This document shows positions 35,422 through 44,076 of a stretch of DNA of 64,000 bases, piece after piece. A program made the position numbers and the translations under genes. The notes beneath the pieces are model-generated. The model did not search any database and was not told where the DNA came from. It was given only the letters and a program-made list of their open reading frames with translations. The stretch is from Lentisphaerota bacterium (lineage in GTDB: Bacteria; Verrucomicrobiota; Lentisphaeria; Victivallales; Victivallaceae). The DNA is taken from positions 1 to 64,000 of the forward strand of contig SUVY01000003.1 in the NCBI GenBank assembly GCA_015061775.1, in the 5' to 3' direction. Numbering within the stretch: position 1 is the stretch's first letter; each line of letters starts with the position of its first letter.

Positions 35422-37455
35422 ATGACATGTGAAGAGATACTCAAACAGCTCAATCCAGAACAGGGCGAGGCTGTATCGACGACCGAGGGACCTGTGCTGG
35501 TGCTGGCAGGAGCCGGAACCGGCAAAACCAGAGTGATAACGTTCCGCATAGCCTATATGTTGAGCCGGGGGATACCGGCTGAGTCTATCCTCGGAATGAC
35601 TTTTACCAACAAAGCCGCGCGTGAGATGAAAGAGCGTCTGGCGCAGCTGGTCGATCCCAAACTGGCAGAGCGGGTGACGCTGGGAACGTTCCACAGCTTT
35701 TGCGGAAAGCTTCTGCGCCGCGAGATAAAGAAGCTCGGCTACATGCCCAACTTCACCATCGCCGATGAGTCCGACCAGCTCGGAATATTCAAACAGGCGG
35801 CAGGAGAGGCGGGCTGCGGAAGTGATTTTCCGTTTTCCACCGCGTTCAACATCATGAGCGGCTGGAAGAACCGTCTTGTGACTCCGCGCGAGGCGCGCAA
35901 GACCGCCGACAGCCAGCTGGAAGTTCTGACGGCGGCAGCATACGAAAAGTATCAGGAGCTGCTCGAATTGCAGAACCTGGTTGACTTCGACGATATGCTG
36001 ATGCTGACCTGGAGAGTCTTCAAAGAGTTTCCCGAGGTGCTTGAAAAGTACCGTGAACGCTACCGTTACCTTATGGTCGATGAGTACCAGGACACCAACG
36101 GAGCGCAGTTTACGCTCGTGAAAATGCTTGCAGGAGTTACCTGCAACCTCTGTGTTGTGGGCGATGATGACCAGAGCATATACTCCTGGCGCGGAGCTGA
36201 TGTCGGCAACATCCTTGATTTCCCTGAGCTTTTTCCGGGAACAAAAGTGGTGAAGCTTGAGCAGAATTACCGCTCCTGCAGCGCGATATTGAATGCAGCC
36301 AACGCGGTCATTTCAAGCGGAGGGGACAGCCGCCGCCATACCAAAAAACTCTGGAGCGCGCTCGGAGAGGGCAGGACTCCGGAGATAGTCACCCTCGACA
36401 ATGGAGAGCTTGAAGCGGATTTTATCGCGCGTCTTATCGAGCAGCGGAGACGTGAGCGCAACTCATCTTACAATGACTTTGCTATCCTCTACCGCTCCAA
36501 CCAGCTGTCGCGTCAGCTCGAGCAGACTCTGCGCGGAGCCCAAATCCCGTACCGTATGGTCGGAGGACAGCAGTTTTTCCAGCGTCGTGAGATCAAGGAT
36601 GCGCTGGCATATCTGCGTCTTATGAGCAATCCGCAGGATGACCAGAGCCTTCTGCGTCTGCTCACTGCGCCTCCGCGCGGAATAGGAGCCAAAGCCGTTT
36701 CCGCGATGAAGCAGTACCGTCTTGAAGGAAAGGGTTCGATGTTCGACGCGCTCTGCGATGAAGATTTCCGCAAGACGCTGTCAGGACCGGCCTCACGCGG
36801 AGCCGAGGAGCTTATCGGCATCTACCGCAAATTCCGGATGCTCTTTGAGACTCCGGGAGGACTTGCCGGAAAATGTGCAGAATTTCTGAAAGAGACCGGA
36901 TATATTTCCGGATTGCAGAAGATATATAAAGATATAGACGATACAGTAAAACGGCGGGATAATATAGATGAGTTTATCTCAGCGATCTCGCAGTTTGAGA
37001 GCAAACGCCAGGAGCCTCCAACGCTCTCGGACTACCTTGAGGCGTGTTCACTTCTCGAAGAGAGCGAGCGTGAGGAGGATCAGGAAACTGCTCCTGACGC
37101 CGTGACGCTCACCACCGTTCACGCCGCCAAAGGCCTTGAGTATCCGATAGTCTTTCTGATAGCTATGGAAAACGGAATATTTCCCCATGAGCGGGCACTC
37201 AACGAGGGCGGAGCTGATGAGGAAAAGCGTCTCTTTTACGTCGCCGTGACCAGAGCGAAAGAGGAGCTCTATCTGCTGCGTACCCGCTCGCGTCTGGTGC
37301 GCGGAGTGATGCACCCGTCGCGTCCGTCACCATTCCTGACAATGATCGATGGGAAATATGCGGAAACGCGGGAGCAGAGTGAGCTGCTGAAAACGGTTGA
37401 TGCCGACCGTCTTGCCGCAAAATTTGCAGAGTTGTATGAATTTCTTAACTCCTGA
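35422..37455 (+). CDS. pcrA: UvrD/PcrA/Rep-type superfamily 1 DNA helicase
   Basis: LNPEQGEAVSTTEGPVLVLAGAGTGKTRVITFRIAYML, MTFTNKAAREMKER, VDEYQDTNGAQF, VVGDDDQSIYSWRGAD, LEQNYRS, TVHAAKGLEYPIVFLIAMENGIFPHERA, RLFYVAVTRAKEELYL. Likely start is Met36 of the track ORF, with GAGATATG just after the polymerase stop. Confidence 0.95.
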   Translation: MTCEEILKQLNPEQGEAVSTTEGPVLVLAGAGTGKTRVITFRIAYMLSRGIPAESILGMTFTNKAAREMKERLAQLVDPKLAERVTLGTFHSFCGKLLRREIKKLGYMPNFTIADESDQLGIFKQAAGEAGCGSDFPFSTAFNIMSGWKNRLVTPREARKTADSQLEVLTAAAYEKYQELLELQNLVDFDDMLMLTWRVFKEFPEVLEKYRERYRYLMVDEYQDTNGAQFTLVKMLAGVTCNLCVVGDDDQSIYSWRGADVGNILDFPELFPGTKVVKLEQNYRSCSAILNAANAVISSGGDSRRHTKKLWSALGEGRTPEIVTLDNGELEADFIARLIEQRRRERNSSYNDFAILYRSNQLSRQLEQTLRGAQIPYRMVGGQQFFQRREIKDALAYLRLMSNPQDDQSLLRLLTAPPRGIGAKAVSAMKQYRLEGKGSMFDALCDEDFRKTLSGPASRGAEELIGIYRKFRMLFETPGGLAGKCAEFLKETGYISGLQKIYKDIDDTVKRRDNIDEFISAISQFESKRQEPPTLSDYLEACSLLEESEREEDQETAPDAVTLTTVHAAKGLEYPIVFLIAMENGIFPHERALNEGGADEEKRLFYVAVTRAKEELYLLRTRSRLVRGVMHPSRPSPFLTMIDGKYAETREQSELLKTVDADRLAAKFAELYEFLNS

Positions 37456-37467
37456 GGGGTATTAAAA

Positions 37468-38346
37468 ATGTCAGTTGTCTATAATCTCGGTTCACTCAAT
37501 CTTGATCAGATATACCAGGTTCCGCACCACGTGGAAAGCGGAGAAACGCTCTCGGCGACCGCTTTCCGGGTAGGAGCCGGAGGCAAAGGCTGCAATCAGT
37601 CGATAGCCTGCGCTCTTGCCGGAGCAAAAGTATTCCATGCTGGCTGTATCGGCAAAGACGGCGTGATGCTCAAAGAGCTGCTCGAAAAGAGCGGAGCTGA
37701 CACGTCTTTTCTGGAGGTTCTCGAAGAGCCGACCGGCAGAGCCGTGGTGATGGTGAATTCAGAAGGAAACAACTCCATCGTCCTCTTTGGAGGAGCAAAC
37801 CAAATGGTATCCTCTTCTCTTATCGAAAGAGTGGTCTCTTCTGCCTCATTTGGAGACATCCTGCTTCTTCAAAATGAGACAAATATGCTTGCCGAAGCGA
37901 TGAGTGCAGCAAAAGAGAAGGGTATGAAAATAGTGTTCAACTTTGCTCCGTTCGACGGCAAAAAGGCTGAGACGCTTCCGCTGGAACTGGTAGATTATCT
38001 TATCGTCAACGAGATCGAGGGGGCAGGGCTTGCCGGAGTGCAGGAGCCGCAGAAGATACTTGAAGTGCTGTGCGCCAAATACCCGGAAACACAAATCCTC
38101 CTGACGCTGGGAGCAGACGGAGTAGTCTGGGCTGGACCGCAGGGCAGCGGAGAGCTTCCGGCATTTCCCGCCGAGGTGGTGGACACCACCGCAGCCGGAG
38201 ACACATTTATCGGATATTTTCTTGCCGGAATAATAGAAAACATGAGTATCGGAGAAGCCGCGACGCTCGCCTCAAAGGCAAGTGCGATCTGCTGCTCCCG
38301 CCCCGGAGCCGGAACCGCCATCCCCGCCCGCCGCGAGATCGGTTGA
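37468..38346 (+). CDS. rbsK: Ribokinase (PfkB family)
   Basis: GSLNLDQIYQVPHHVESGETLSA, GGKGCNQSIACALAGAKVFHAGCIGKDG, VVDTTAAGDTFIGYFLAGI. Confidence 0.9.
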   Translation: MSVVYNLGSLNLDQIYQVPHHVESGETLSATAFRVGAGGKGCNQSIACALAGAKVFHAGCIGKDGVMLKELLEKSGADTSFLEVLEEPTGRAVVMVNSEGNNSIVLFGGANQMVSSSLIERVVSSASFGDILLLQNETNMLAEAMSAAKEKGMKIVFNFAPFDGKKAETLPLELVDYLIVNEIEGAGLAGVQEPQKILEVLCAKYPETQILLTLGADGVVWAGPQGSGELPAFPAEVVDTTAAGDTFIGYFLAGIIENMSIGEAATLASKASAICCSRPGAGTAIPARREIG

Positions 38347-38371
38347 AAAAACAAGCACAGATAATAGCGTT

Positions 38372-38617
38372 GGTTACCTGTTCAGATCCCGTCCGTCTTC
38401 GGTTGCTTCGCAACTCTACGCCGCGACAAGCCAAGCACGTTCATAGCCAGCGCACGCAGTAGTATGCAGAGTATTGCACGGCAAAGGTGCGACACATACA
38501 ATGGCGGGCTGAATACTTCACCACATACGTAAATACTCCGTTCAATTCCGTTCACTCCGTTCCTCTCCGTTCATGAGCCTGCAGTCTTCTCGCGCCGAAC
38601 CGGCGTGGCTTGGCAGA
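38372..38617. repeat. MITE-like palindromic repeat, copy A (partial left arm)
   Basis: 38465-38617 matches 40550-40702 over 153 bp with about 6 differences by eye. Ends GCCAAGC...GCTTGGC. Confidence 0.85.
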
Positions 38618-38685
38618 CTCTTCTCGCCAACAAACCAGTTGGTACCAGGTCAAAGAGTCGCCACGGCTTGTTTTCTCTGGCGGCA

Positions 38686-39168
38686 TTACCGGGAGCGGTT
38701 TTGCTCTTTGTCATCAGTTGAGAAAACAAGACACCACGCTTTGCGCAAGTAGTTGTTTTTTTCGTAATACATCGGACCCGCGTCCGGAGTTTGCGGGTAA
38801 AACAAAATCAGTCTTGCAACGAAAAGTGCAAGGCTTGCTGCGATAAGCAGAGTCAGCCATTTGCGGTTTGCCTTGATTTGGTCCGCAATTTTGCACAGAT
38901 TGTGGGGAAGGCATCCGGCGGCAAGTGTGATTATCAGGGGCAGAAAAAGAGGATGCCAGAAAAAGCTCTCTTTGAAGTTTCCGCGTAAAAAATAGAGTCC
39001 GGCATGTGTGAGACCACATCCCGGACACGGGAAACCGCTCAAAGCTCTCCAGAAACAGAGTTGAAAATCTCCAAGGAGAAGCTTGTTGGTTGCGCCGTAT
39101 ATCAAAAACATAGCCAGCGCGACCAGAACGATTTGAATATCTATATTACTGTTGTTGGGCAAGCGCAT
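38686..39168 (-). CDS. DUF2752-like membrane protein
   Basis: 160 aa, FPCPGCGLTHAGLYFLRGNFKESFFWHPLFLPL, the DUF2752-type PCPGCGxTR/H signature. Confidence 0.8.
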   Translation of the reverse strand: MRLPNNSNIDIQIVLVALAMFLIYGATNKLLLGDFQLCFWRALSGFPCPGCGLTHAGLYFLRGNFKESFFWHPLFLPLIITLAAGCLPHNLCKIADQIKANRKWLTLLIAASLALFVARLILFYPQTPDAGPMYYEKNNYLRKAWCLVFSTDDKEQNRSR

Positions 39169-39502
39169 TGAGACGTTTCATCTGGTCAGCTACTGCAATC
39201 GGCCACAGTATCGGAACAAACAGAGTAAGGAACCACGGCATAGAGCTTGCAGGAGTGATTCCTTTCTGAGCTTCAAGTATGGTGAGCTGCTCGTTACTGA
39301 GGTACAATCCGTAAAAGCCGATAATAACAGCAATCCAGTGCGCAGAGTCATCGACTCCAAAGGCTTTTGCAAATTCTCTTCTGAACGCGTGCATTTGAAA
39401 TATCAGCGGAAAACCGCAGCAGCAACAGTAGCCGATAAACAGCATCAAAATATTTGGAGTCTGTCCGATTTTCCAATCCAAAAATCCACCCGCTTCGTTC
39501 AT
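39146..39502 (-). CDS. Small membrane protein of unknown function
   Basis: 118 aa; FIGYCCCCGFPLIFQ and two further hydrophobic segments. Overlaps the DUF2752 gene by 23 bp. Confidence 0.6.
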   Translation of the reverse strand: MNEAGGFLDWKIGQTPNILMLFIGYCCCCGFPLIFQMHAFRREFAKAFGVDDSAHWIAVIIGFYGLYLSNEQLTILEAQKGITPASSMPWFLTLFVPILWPIAVADQMKRLNALAQQQ

Positions 39503-39549
39503 AATTTTTACCTTTCTTTTATATTGTTATTATTTACCTTTGTCAGGTG

Positions 39550-39630
39550 TTGAAGTTTAATATAATGTAACATTTTTTTTTTTCAAGCGTTTATGACTTT
39601 TGTTGCCCGTTTTTGTTTGAAAAAAAGTTG
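39550..39630. repeat. Direct repeat, likely promoter segment, copy 1
   Basis: TTTAATATAATGTAACATTTTTTTTTTTCAAGCGTTTATGACTTTTGTTGCCCGTTTTTGTTTGAAAAAAAGT; matches 40303-40372. Confidence 0.85.
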
Positions 39631-39651
39631 TTTGAATGTTTTTTCGTTATA

Positions 39652-40200
39652 TCAACCGATTTCGTCTTCGGCAAGAATTATGGCAGCAGCAGCGATCTTC
39701 AAGGCATTTTCTTGATTATTGACAGTAACTGTTTTGCCATTGGATAATGTGAAGATAGCACCGGAAACTATTCCGCAGCACTCTTCTCCTCTGGTTATTG
39801 AGTACTTTGTCGGAATGAACCAGCTTATACGCGGGAGCCACATTACCAGAGAACGCACTATGTTTTGGGACATAACAAGGTCTTCACATTGCCACTTGCA
39901 TCCAGTAAACAGTTCACCGAATCCGTTGGATAATCTCTGCCAGGTAAAAAGAGTCTGGTTTGTTTCAGTATCTATGCAGGAGAATGTTTTTTCGCTCCGT
40001 ATGAATTGATATGCTGGAGAACTGTTTTCTGATTTGGCAAGGTTATAGGTTTTTATATCCTTTTCTTCATCATGTGAAACAGAAATAACAGCTATAGTTG
40101 CTTTTCCCCGGCAAACTTCAAAGCTGGAATTTTCTTTGCTCCTTATTCCATATCCGCCCTTTTGAATAAAGGACAACCATGACTGGTCTTTGTTATCCAT
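39652..40200 (-). CDS. Hypothetical protein (182 aa)
   Basis: MDNKDQSWLSFIQKGGYGIRSKENSSFEVCRGKATIAVISVSHDEEK...; RBS TGGAGGGAAA. The track's upstream start at 40320 lies in the promoter repeat and is unlikely. Confidence 0.6.
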   Translation of the reverse strand: MDNKDQSWLSFIQKGGYGIRSKENSSFEVCRGKATIAVISVSHDEEKDIKTYNLAKSENSSPAYQFIRSEKTFSCIDTETNQTLFTWQRLSNGFGELFTGCKWQCEDLVMSQNIVRSLVMWLPRISWFIPTKYSITRGEECCGIVSGAIFTLSNGKTVTVNNQENALKIAAAAIILAEDEIG

Positions 40201-40288
40201 TTTCCCTCCATAGTTTGCAGCTTGAAAACTTATATGGTCAGAACCCGCGTGCTGCAATCTTTTTACGGTGCATCCTGACTGAACTACA

Positions 40289-40372
40289 TTGAAGTATATC
40301 AACTTAATATAGTGTAACATTTTTTTTTCAAGCGTTTATGACTTTTGTTGCCCGTTTTTTTTGAAAAAATAG
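40289..40372. repeat. Direct repeat, likely promoter segment, copy 2
   Basis: CTTAATATAGTGTAACATTTTTTTTTCAAGCGTTTATGACTTTTGTTGCCCGTTTTTTTTGAAAAAATAGT. Confidence 0.85.
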
Positions 40373-40413
40373 TGTTTGTGTGTTTTGCCAAGAGATGGGG
40401 GCAAATAACCGAG

Positions 40414-40702
40414 GGTTACCTACTCAAAGCCCGCCAAGCACGTTCAGAACCGGCGCGAGAAAAAACGCCCGCCTTTAGAACGGAGTTGAACGGAATTGAA
40501 CGGAGTGAACGGATAGCCGGGGCGGAGAAGTATGCCGCACGCATTTGTTTGCAGAGTATTGCACGGCAAAGGTGCGACAAATACAATGGTGTGCTGAATA
40601 CTTCACCACATACGTAAATACTCCGTTCAATTCCGTTCACTCCGTTCCTCTCCGTTCAGGAGCCTGCTGTCTTCTCGCGCCGAACCAGCGTGGCTTGGCA
40701 GA
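40414..40702. repeat. MITE-like palindromic repeat, copy B (~270 bp, long imperfect terminal inverted repeats)
   Basis: Left arm GCCAAGCACG...CGGCGCGAGAA...GAACGGAGTTGAACGGAATTGAACGGAGTGAACGGA; right arm CTCCGTTCAATTCCGTTCACTCCGTTC...TTCTCGCGCCG...CGTGGCTTGGC. Confidence 0.85.
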
Positions 40703-40742
40703 TATGCGCGCCAACCGACGGCGGTTTCCAAATTATCCAGCA

Positions 40743-40784
40743 CAAAAAACACCGCATACCTTTTGTTCAAAGTGTATGCGGTGT
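40743..40784 (-). terminator. Terminator of the alpha-galactosidase/transporter operon
   Basis: ACACCGCATAC (40749-40759) / GTATGCGGTGT (40774-40784), followed on the minus strand by TTTTTT. Confidence 0.88.
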
Positions 40785-40807
40785 CAAAAAGCAAACTGTA
40801 TCTGTGT

Positions 40808-42211
40808 TCAGTTTATGAGAGCTTTCATTTTGTTTACCAGGTCGAACTGCTGGATGTATCCTGCGATGAAGATCGCGGCTATCAGGACGGGCAGAATGTA
40901 CTTGATATAGAAAAAGCTCTTTTGCGGAAATTTTATTCCCTGACCTGTATCGGACTCCGCGATAAAGTTTTTCCATCCCCACGCGTATTTGGTGACGCAG
41001 AAGAACCAGATGAAAAAAGCTCCGAGCGGAAGCAGATTCTGGCTGACGATGAAGTCCTCGAAATCAAGGATCGTACTGCCTTTGCCCAGCGGAGAGATGT
41101 GTTTGAGAACTCCGAATCCCAGCGAGCAGGGGACCGACAATACCATTACCGCCAATCCGGAAACGACCGCGGCTTTTTTACGTCCGAAGGCAAATTCGTC
41201 GATAAGGAATGCCGCGATGTTCTCTATAACTGCGATAAGCGTGGTCAATGCCGCGAGCAGCAGGAAGAGGAAAAACGCTCCTCCGATAAGCCACGGATAT
41301 TTCATGCTGTTGAAAATATTTGGCAGACTGACAAACACGAGACCGGGACCTTGTGCCACATCGACTCCGTAAGAGAAGCAGATGGGGAAGATCATCGTTC
41401 CGGCGAGCAGGGCAACGAGCGTATCGAGCAAAATGATGACGATACCTTCACCGCCGAGCGTGCGTTTTTTATCGATGTAGCTGCCGAAAATCGCCATGCT
41501 TCCTATTCCGATACTGAGGGTGAAGAATGCCTGTCCCATTGCCGCATAAAGCGTTGAGCAGACTCCTTTGGCTGCGACTCTGGAGAAATCCGGAAGCAGA
41601 TAAAAGCGCATAGCTTTTCCCGCTTCGCTCAGGAAACAGCTTCTGACTGCAAGAATTATCAGCATGACAAAGAGCAGCGACATCATGAATTTGACACATT
41701 TTTCCACCCCCTTCTGCAAACCTATCGCGCAGATAGCCGTTGACAGCAGCGTTACAACCGCCATTCCGGCAGTGGAGCGGACCGGGTCGCTGATGAGCTT
41801 TGAAAAATATGCTCCGGTGGCATCTGCGCTTTTGCATGAGGCAAGCGAGCCGTCGAGATATCCGGCAAGATACGAGCCGAGCCATCCTGTGACGGTGGAG
41901 TAATACATGAGCAGTATCAGATTTCCTGCAAAAAAGAGGACACCGATTTTGCTGTATATTCCGCCGTGTTTTCCGCCGAGTTTGCGGTATCCGCCCACGA
42001 GGTTGCTGCCTCCGGCTCTGCCGACGGCAAGCTCCATGGTGAGGATGGGGTATCCGAGCACGGCGAGGAATATCAGATAGATGAGGACGAACGCACCTCC
42101 GCCGTATTCACCGGTAATGAAGGGGAAACGCCAAACGTTTCCGAGTCCGATGGTGCATCCTGCGGCAAGGGCGAGAAAGCCGAGTCTGGAACCTAAAGTT
42201 TCTCTTGCCAT
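40808..42211 (-). CDS. Sodium-dependent transporter, SNF/NSS family
   Basis: LGSRLGFLALAAGCTIGLGNVWRFPFITGEYGGGAFVLIYLIF, PILTMELAVGRAGGSN, QAFFTLSIGIGSMAIFGSY. Confidence 0.95.
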   Translation of the reverse strand: MARETLGSRLGFLALAAGCTIGLGNVWRFPFITGEYGGGAFVLIYLIFLAVLGYPILTMELAVGRAGGSNLVGGYRKLGGKHGGIYSKIGVLFFAGNLILLMYYSTVTGWLGSYLAGYLDGSLASCKSADATGAYFSKLISDPVRSTAGMAVVTLLSTAICAIGLQKGVEKCVKFMMSLLFVMLIILAVRSCFLSEAGKAMRFYLLPDFSRVAAKGVCSTLYAAMGQAFFTLSIGIGSMAIFGSYIDKKRTLGGEGIVIILLDTLVALLAGTMIFPICFSYGVDVAQGPGLVFVSLPNIFNSMKYPWLIGGAFFLFLLLAALTTLIAVIENIAAFLIDEFAFGRKKAAVVSGLAVMVLSVPCSLGFGVLKHISPLGKGSTILDFEDFIVSQNLLPLGAFFIWFFCVTKYAWGWKNFIAESDTGQGIKFPQKSFFYIKYILPVLIAAIFIAGYIQQFDLVNKMKALIN

Positions 42212-42216
42212 TTCGC

Positions 42217-44076
42217 TTAAAATACCTCATTGAAGACGCGGCAGCAATGCGGGGGAAGCGTTATCCTGCCCGGCAGATCGCTGCCGTCAGTATCGCTGCA
42301 GAAACGCGGAAGCTCATACTGTTCAAGTTCAAAAGTAACCTCTTCATTCTCAAAGTTGAAGAGAGTCAGCCTCAACTCTCCGCTCTTGCGGTTGATTGCA
42401 AGCCATACTCCGGGAACCGACCGCTCCCACACATCGAGCGCGCGCACCTCGTAGGCATCTGGATTGGAAAACAACTCTATAGTCCATGCAAGACGCTCCG
42501 GCTCAAGGGTATCGAGCCGGTCTCCGGACAGCAGCAGACCTCCGGCGAGCCTCAACGCTTCAAACCAGAGTTTTGACTCCTCTTCTGTGAAAGTCGTTCC
42601 CTCTTTTCTGATGAGCAGGGTATCCGGGTCGCTGAGCCACAATCTGCGGTGCATGTAACTGCGGTTGATTATATTGCGGCAGACGTTGGGCATGGTGAGT
42701 CCTTCATCGTATGAGCCGGGACGGCTCTCCCAGCCTTTTGCGATATCAGTACCGATACGCTCTCCGTCAACGAGACCGACCACGGGGCCGAGCGGAGTTG
42801 TGCATCCGAGGATGAAACCGTCCTCTCCGAAGCCCTCTCTGATGGCGGCAAGACCGCGTCTGAGAGCCTGAGCGCGGGTGGCTTTGGGGTCAAAATAGAC
42901 GCTTTCACCCGGAATTCCTGCGCTGAGCATCATAAAGTCGAGTTTGACGTAATCAAAACCCATTGCCCGGATTTTCCTGAAGAGGTCTTTCAGAAACTCA
43001 CAAGTGGCGGGATTGGTTCCGTCGAGAGCGGAAGTCATACCTCCGCGCCATCCCATAGCCTTGATGATATTGCCGTCTTTGTCGTGTATGAAGTACTCCG
43101 GGTGCTCCTGAATGAGCCTGGAGTTTTCAAATCCCATAAAGGGGCCGACCCAGAGCGCAGGAGTAAAGCCCTCTTTGCGGATGTTTTCCGCGAGTTTTGC
43201 CAGACCGTTCGGAAACTTCGGATCGTAGTCCAGCCAGTCTCCGAGAGCTGGCTCGTATCCATCGTCGAGCTGGATGTATTTGACCGGGAACTTGTCGCGG
43301 TTAGCGGCAAGAAATTTCGCATTGGTCATCACATCCTCTTCTGTGACTTGTGAGAAATAGTAGTACCATGAGCACCATCCGAGCGGAAGTTCTGCCTCAG
43401 TACGTGCCTTCATGCGTTTTCCCCAGATGTCGGCGAAATTGCACTGCATGTGATAGAGGTCAAATCCTTCAAAAACCGCGAGGACTTCCGAGGAAACGAC
43501 CTCATCTTTATCGACGACGATACCGTCGCATGAGCTTATGGCATTCCACTCTTTGATACCGTTTTCGGAAAACTCAACGGTGAATCTTCCATACTGATCC
43601 GCCGAGGTGACGAATCCTGCGAGGATGATTTTGTTCATCGACGCATCGCGGACGGCGGTCACGATATCAGAGCGGAATTTATTGGGTTCTCCCGGGTGAT
43701 ACTCATCGGGGTTTGAAACGCAGAACTTGGTGTATCCGGGATCGCTGTTGAAGTCGCAATCTCCGAACCGCTTGGTTCCGCAGAAGCTCGCCATCGTCCA
43801 TCCTTCGAGATAAACGGCAAGGTCTTTGCCGCATTTTCCGAAGCTGTCATCGCATCCGGAGTACACCCAGCGGAATCCATCGAGGCGGAAACTCTCTTCT
43901 CCGCGGTTGATGCATCCCATCTGATACTCCATGTGGTCGCCGTTTTTGCGCGACGCCGCAACGAGTTCGATATTGATTTTTTTGCACTCTTCAATACTCA
44001 GCCAGACGCCGTTGACGCCCAGTTCTGCATTCCATTGAGGAAGTCCCATTTGTATTCCCCCCGAAAATTTATTCAC
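42217..44076 (-). CDS. Alpha-galactosidase-like glycoside hydrolase (GH36/GH27 clan)
   Basis: LPLGWCSWYYYFSQVTEEDVMTNAKFLA, VKYIQLDDGYEPALGDWLDYDPKFPNGLAKLAENIRKEGFTPALWVGPF, FDYVKLDFMM, WLSDPDTLLIR. Confidence 0.88.
   Translation of the reverse strand: MNKFSGGIQMGLPQWNAELGVNGVWLSIEECKKINIELVAASRKNGDHMEYQMGCINRGEESFRLDGFRWVYSGCDDSFGKCGKDLAVYLEGWTMASFCGTKRFGDCDFNSDPGYTKFCVSNPDEYHPGEPNKFRSDIVTAVRDASMNKIILAGFVTSADQYGRFTVEFSENGIKEWNAISSCDGIVVDKDEVVSSEVLAVFEGFDLYHMQCNFADIWGKRMKARTEAELPLGWCSWYYYFSQVTEEDVMTNAKFLAANRDKFPVKYIQLDDGYEPALGDWLDYDPKFPNGLAKLAENIRKEGFTPALWVGPFMGFENSRLIQEHPEYFIHDKDGNIIKAMGWRGGMTSALDGTNPATCEFLKDLFRKIRAMGFDYVKLDFMMLSAGIPGESVYFDPKATRAQALRRGLAAIREGFGEDGFILGCTTPLGPVVGLVDGERIGTDIAKGWESRPGSYDEGLTMPNVCRNIINRSYMHRRLWLSDPDTLLIRKEGTTFTEEESKLWFEALRLAGGLLLSGDRLDTLEPERLAWTIELFSNPDAYEVRALDVWERSVPGVWLAINRKSGELRLTLFNFENEEVTFELEQYELPRFCSDTDGSDLPGRITLPPHCCRVFNEVF

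Noticed and set aside
38070-38462. 130-aa plus-strand ORF overlapping rbsK and the repeat
   Set aside because: Out of frame with rbsK; Arg/His-rich translation typical of a spurious frame.
40201-40320. N-terminal extension of the 222-aa ORF (start at 40320)
   Set aside because: The extension is encoded by the duplicated promoter segment; Met at 40200 has a good RBS.
40345-40910. Small plus-strand ORFs in the copy B repeat (90 and 121 aa)
   Set aside because: They read through the palindromic repeat and the operon terminator; no homology-like motifs.
40763-41557. 264-aa plus-strand ORF opposite the SNF transporter
   Set aside because: Antisense to a strongly conserved membrane transporter.
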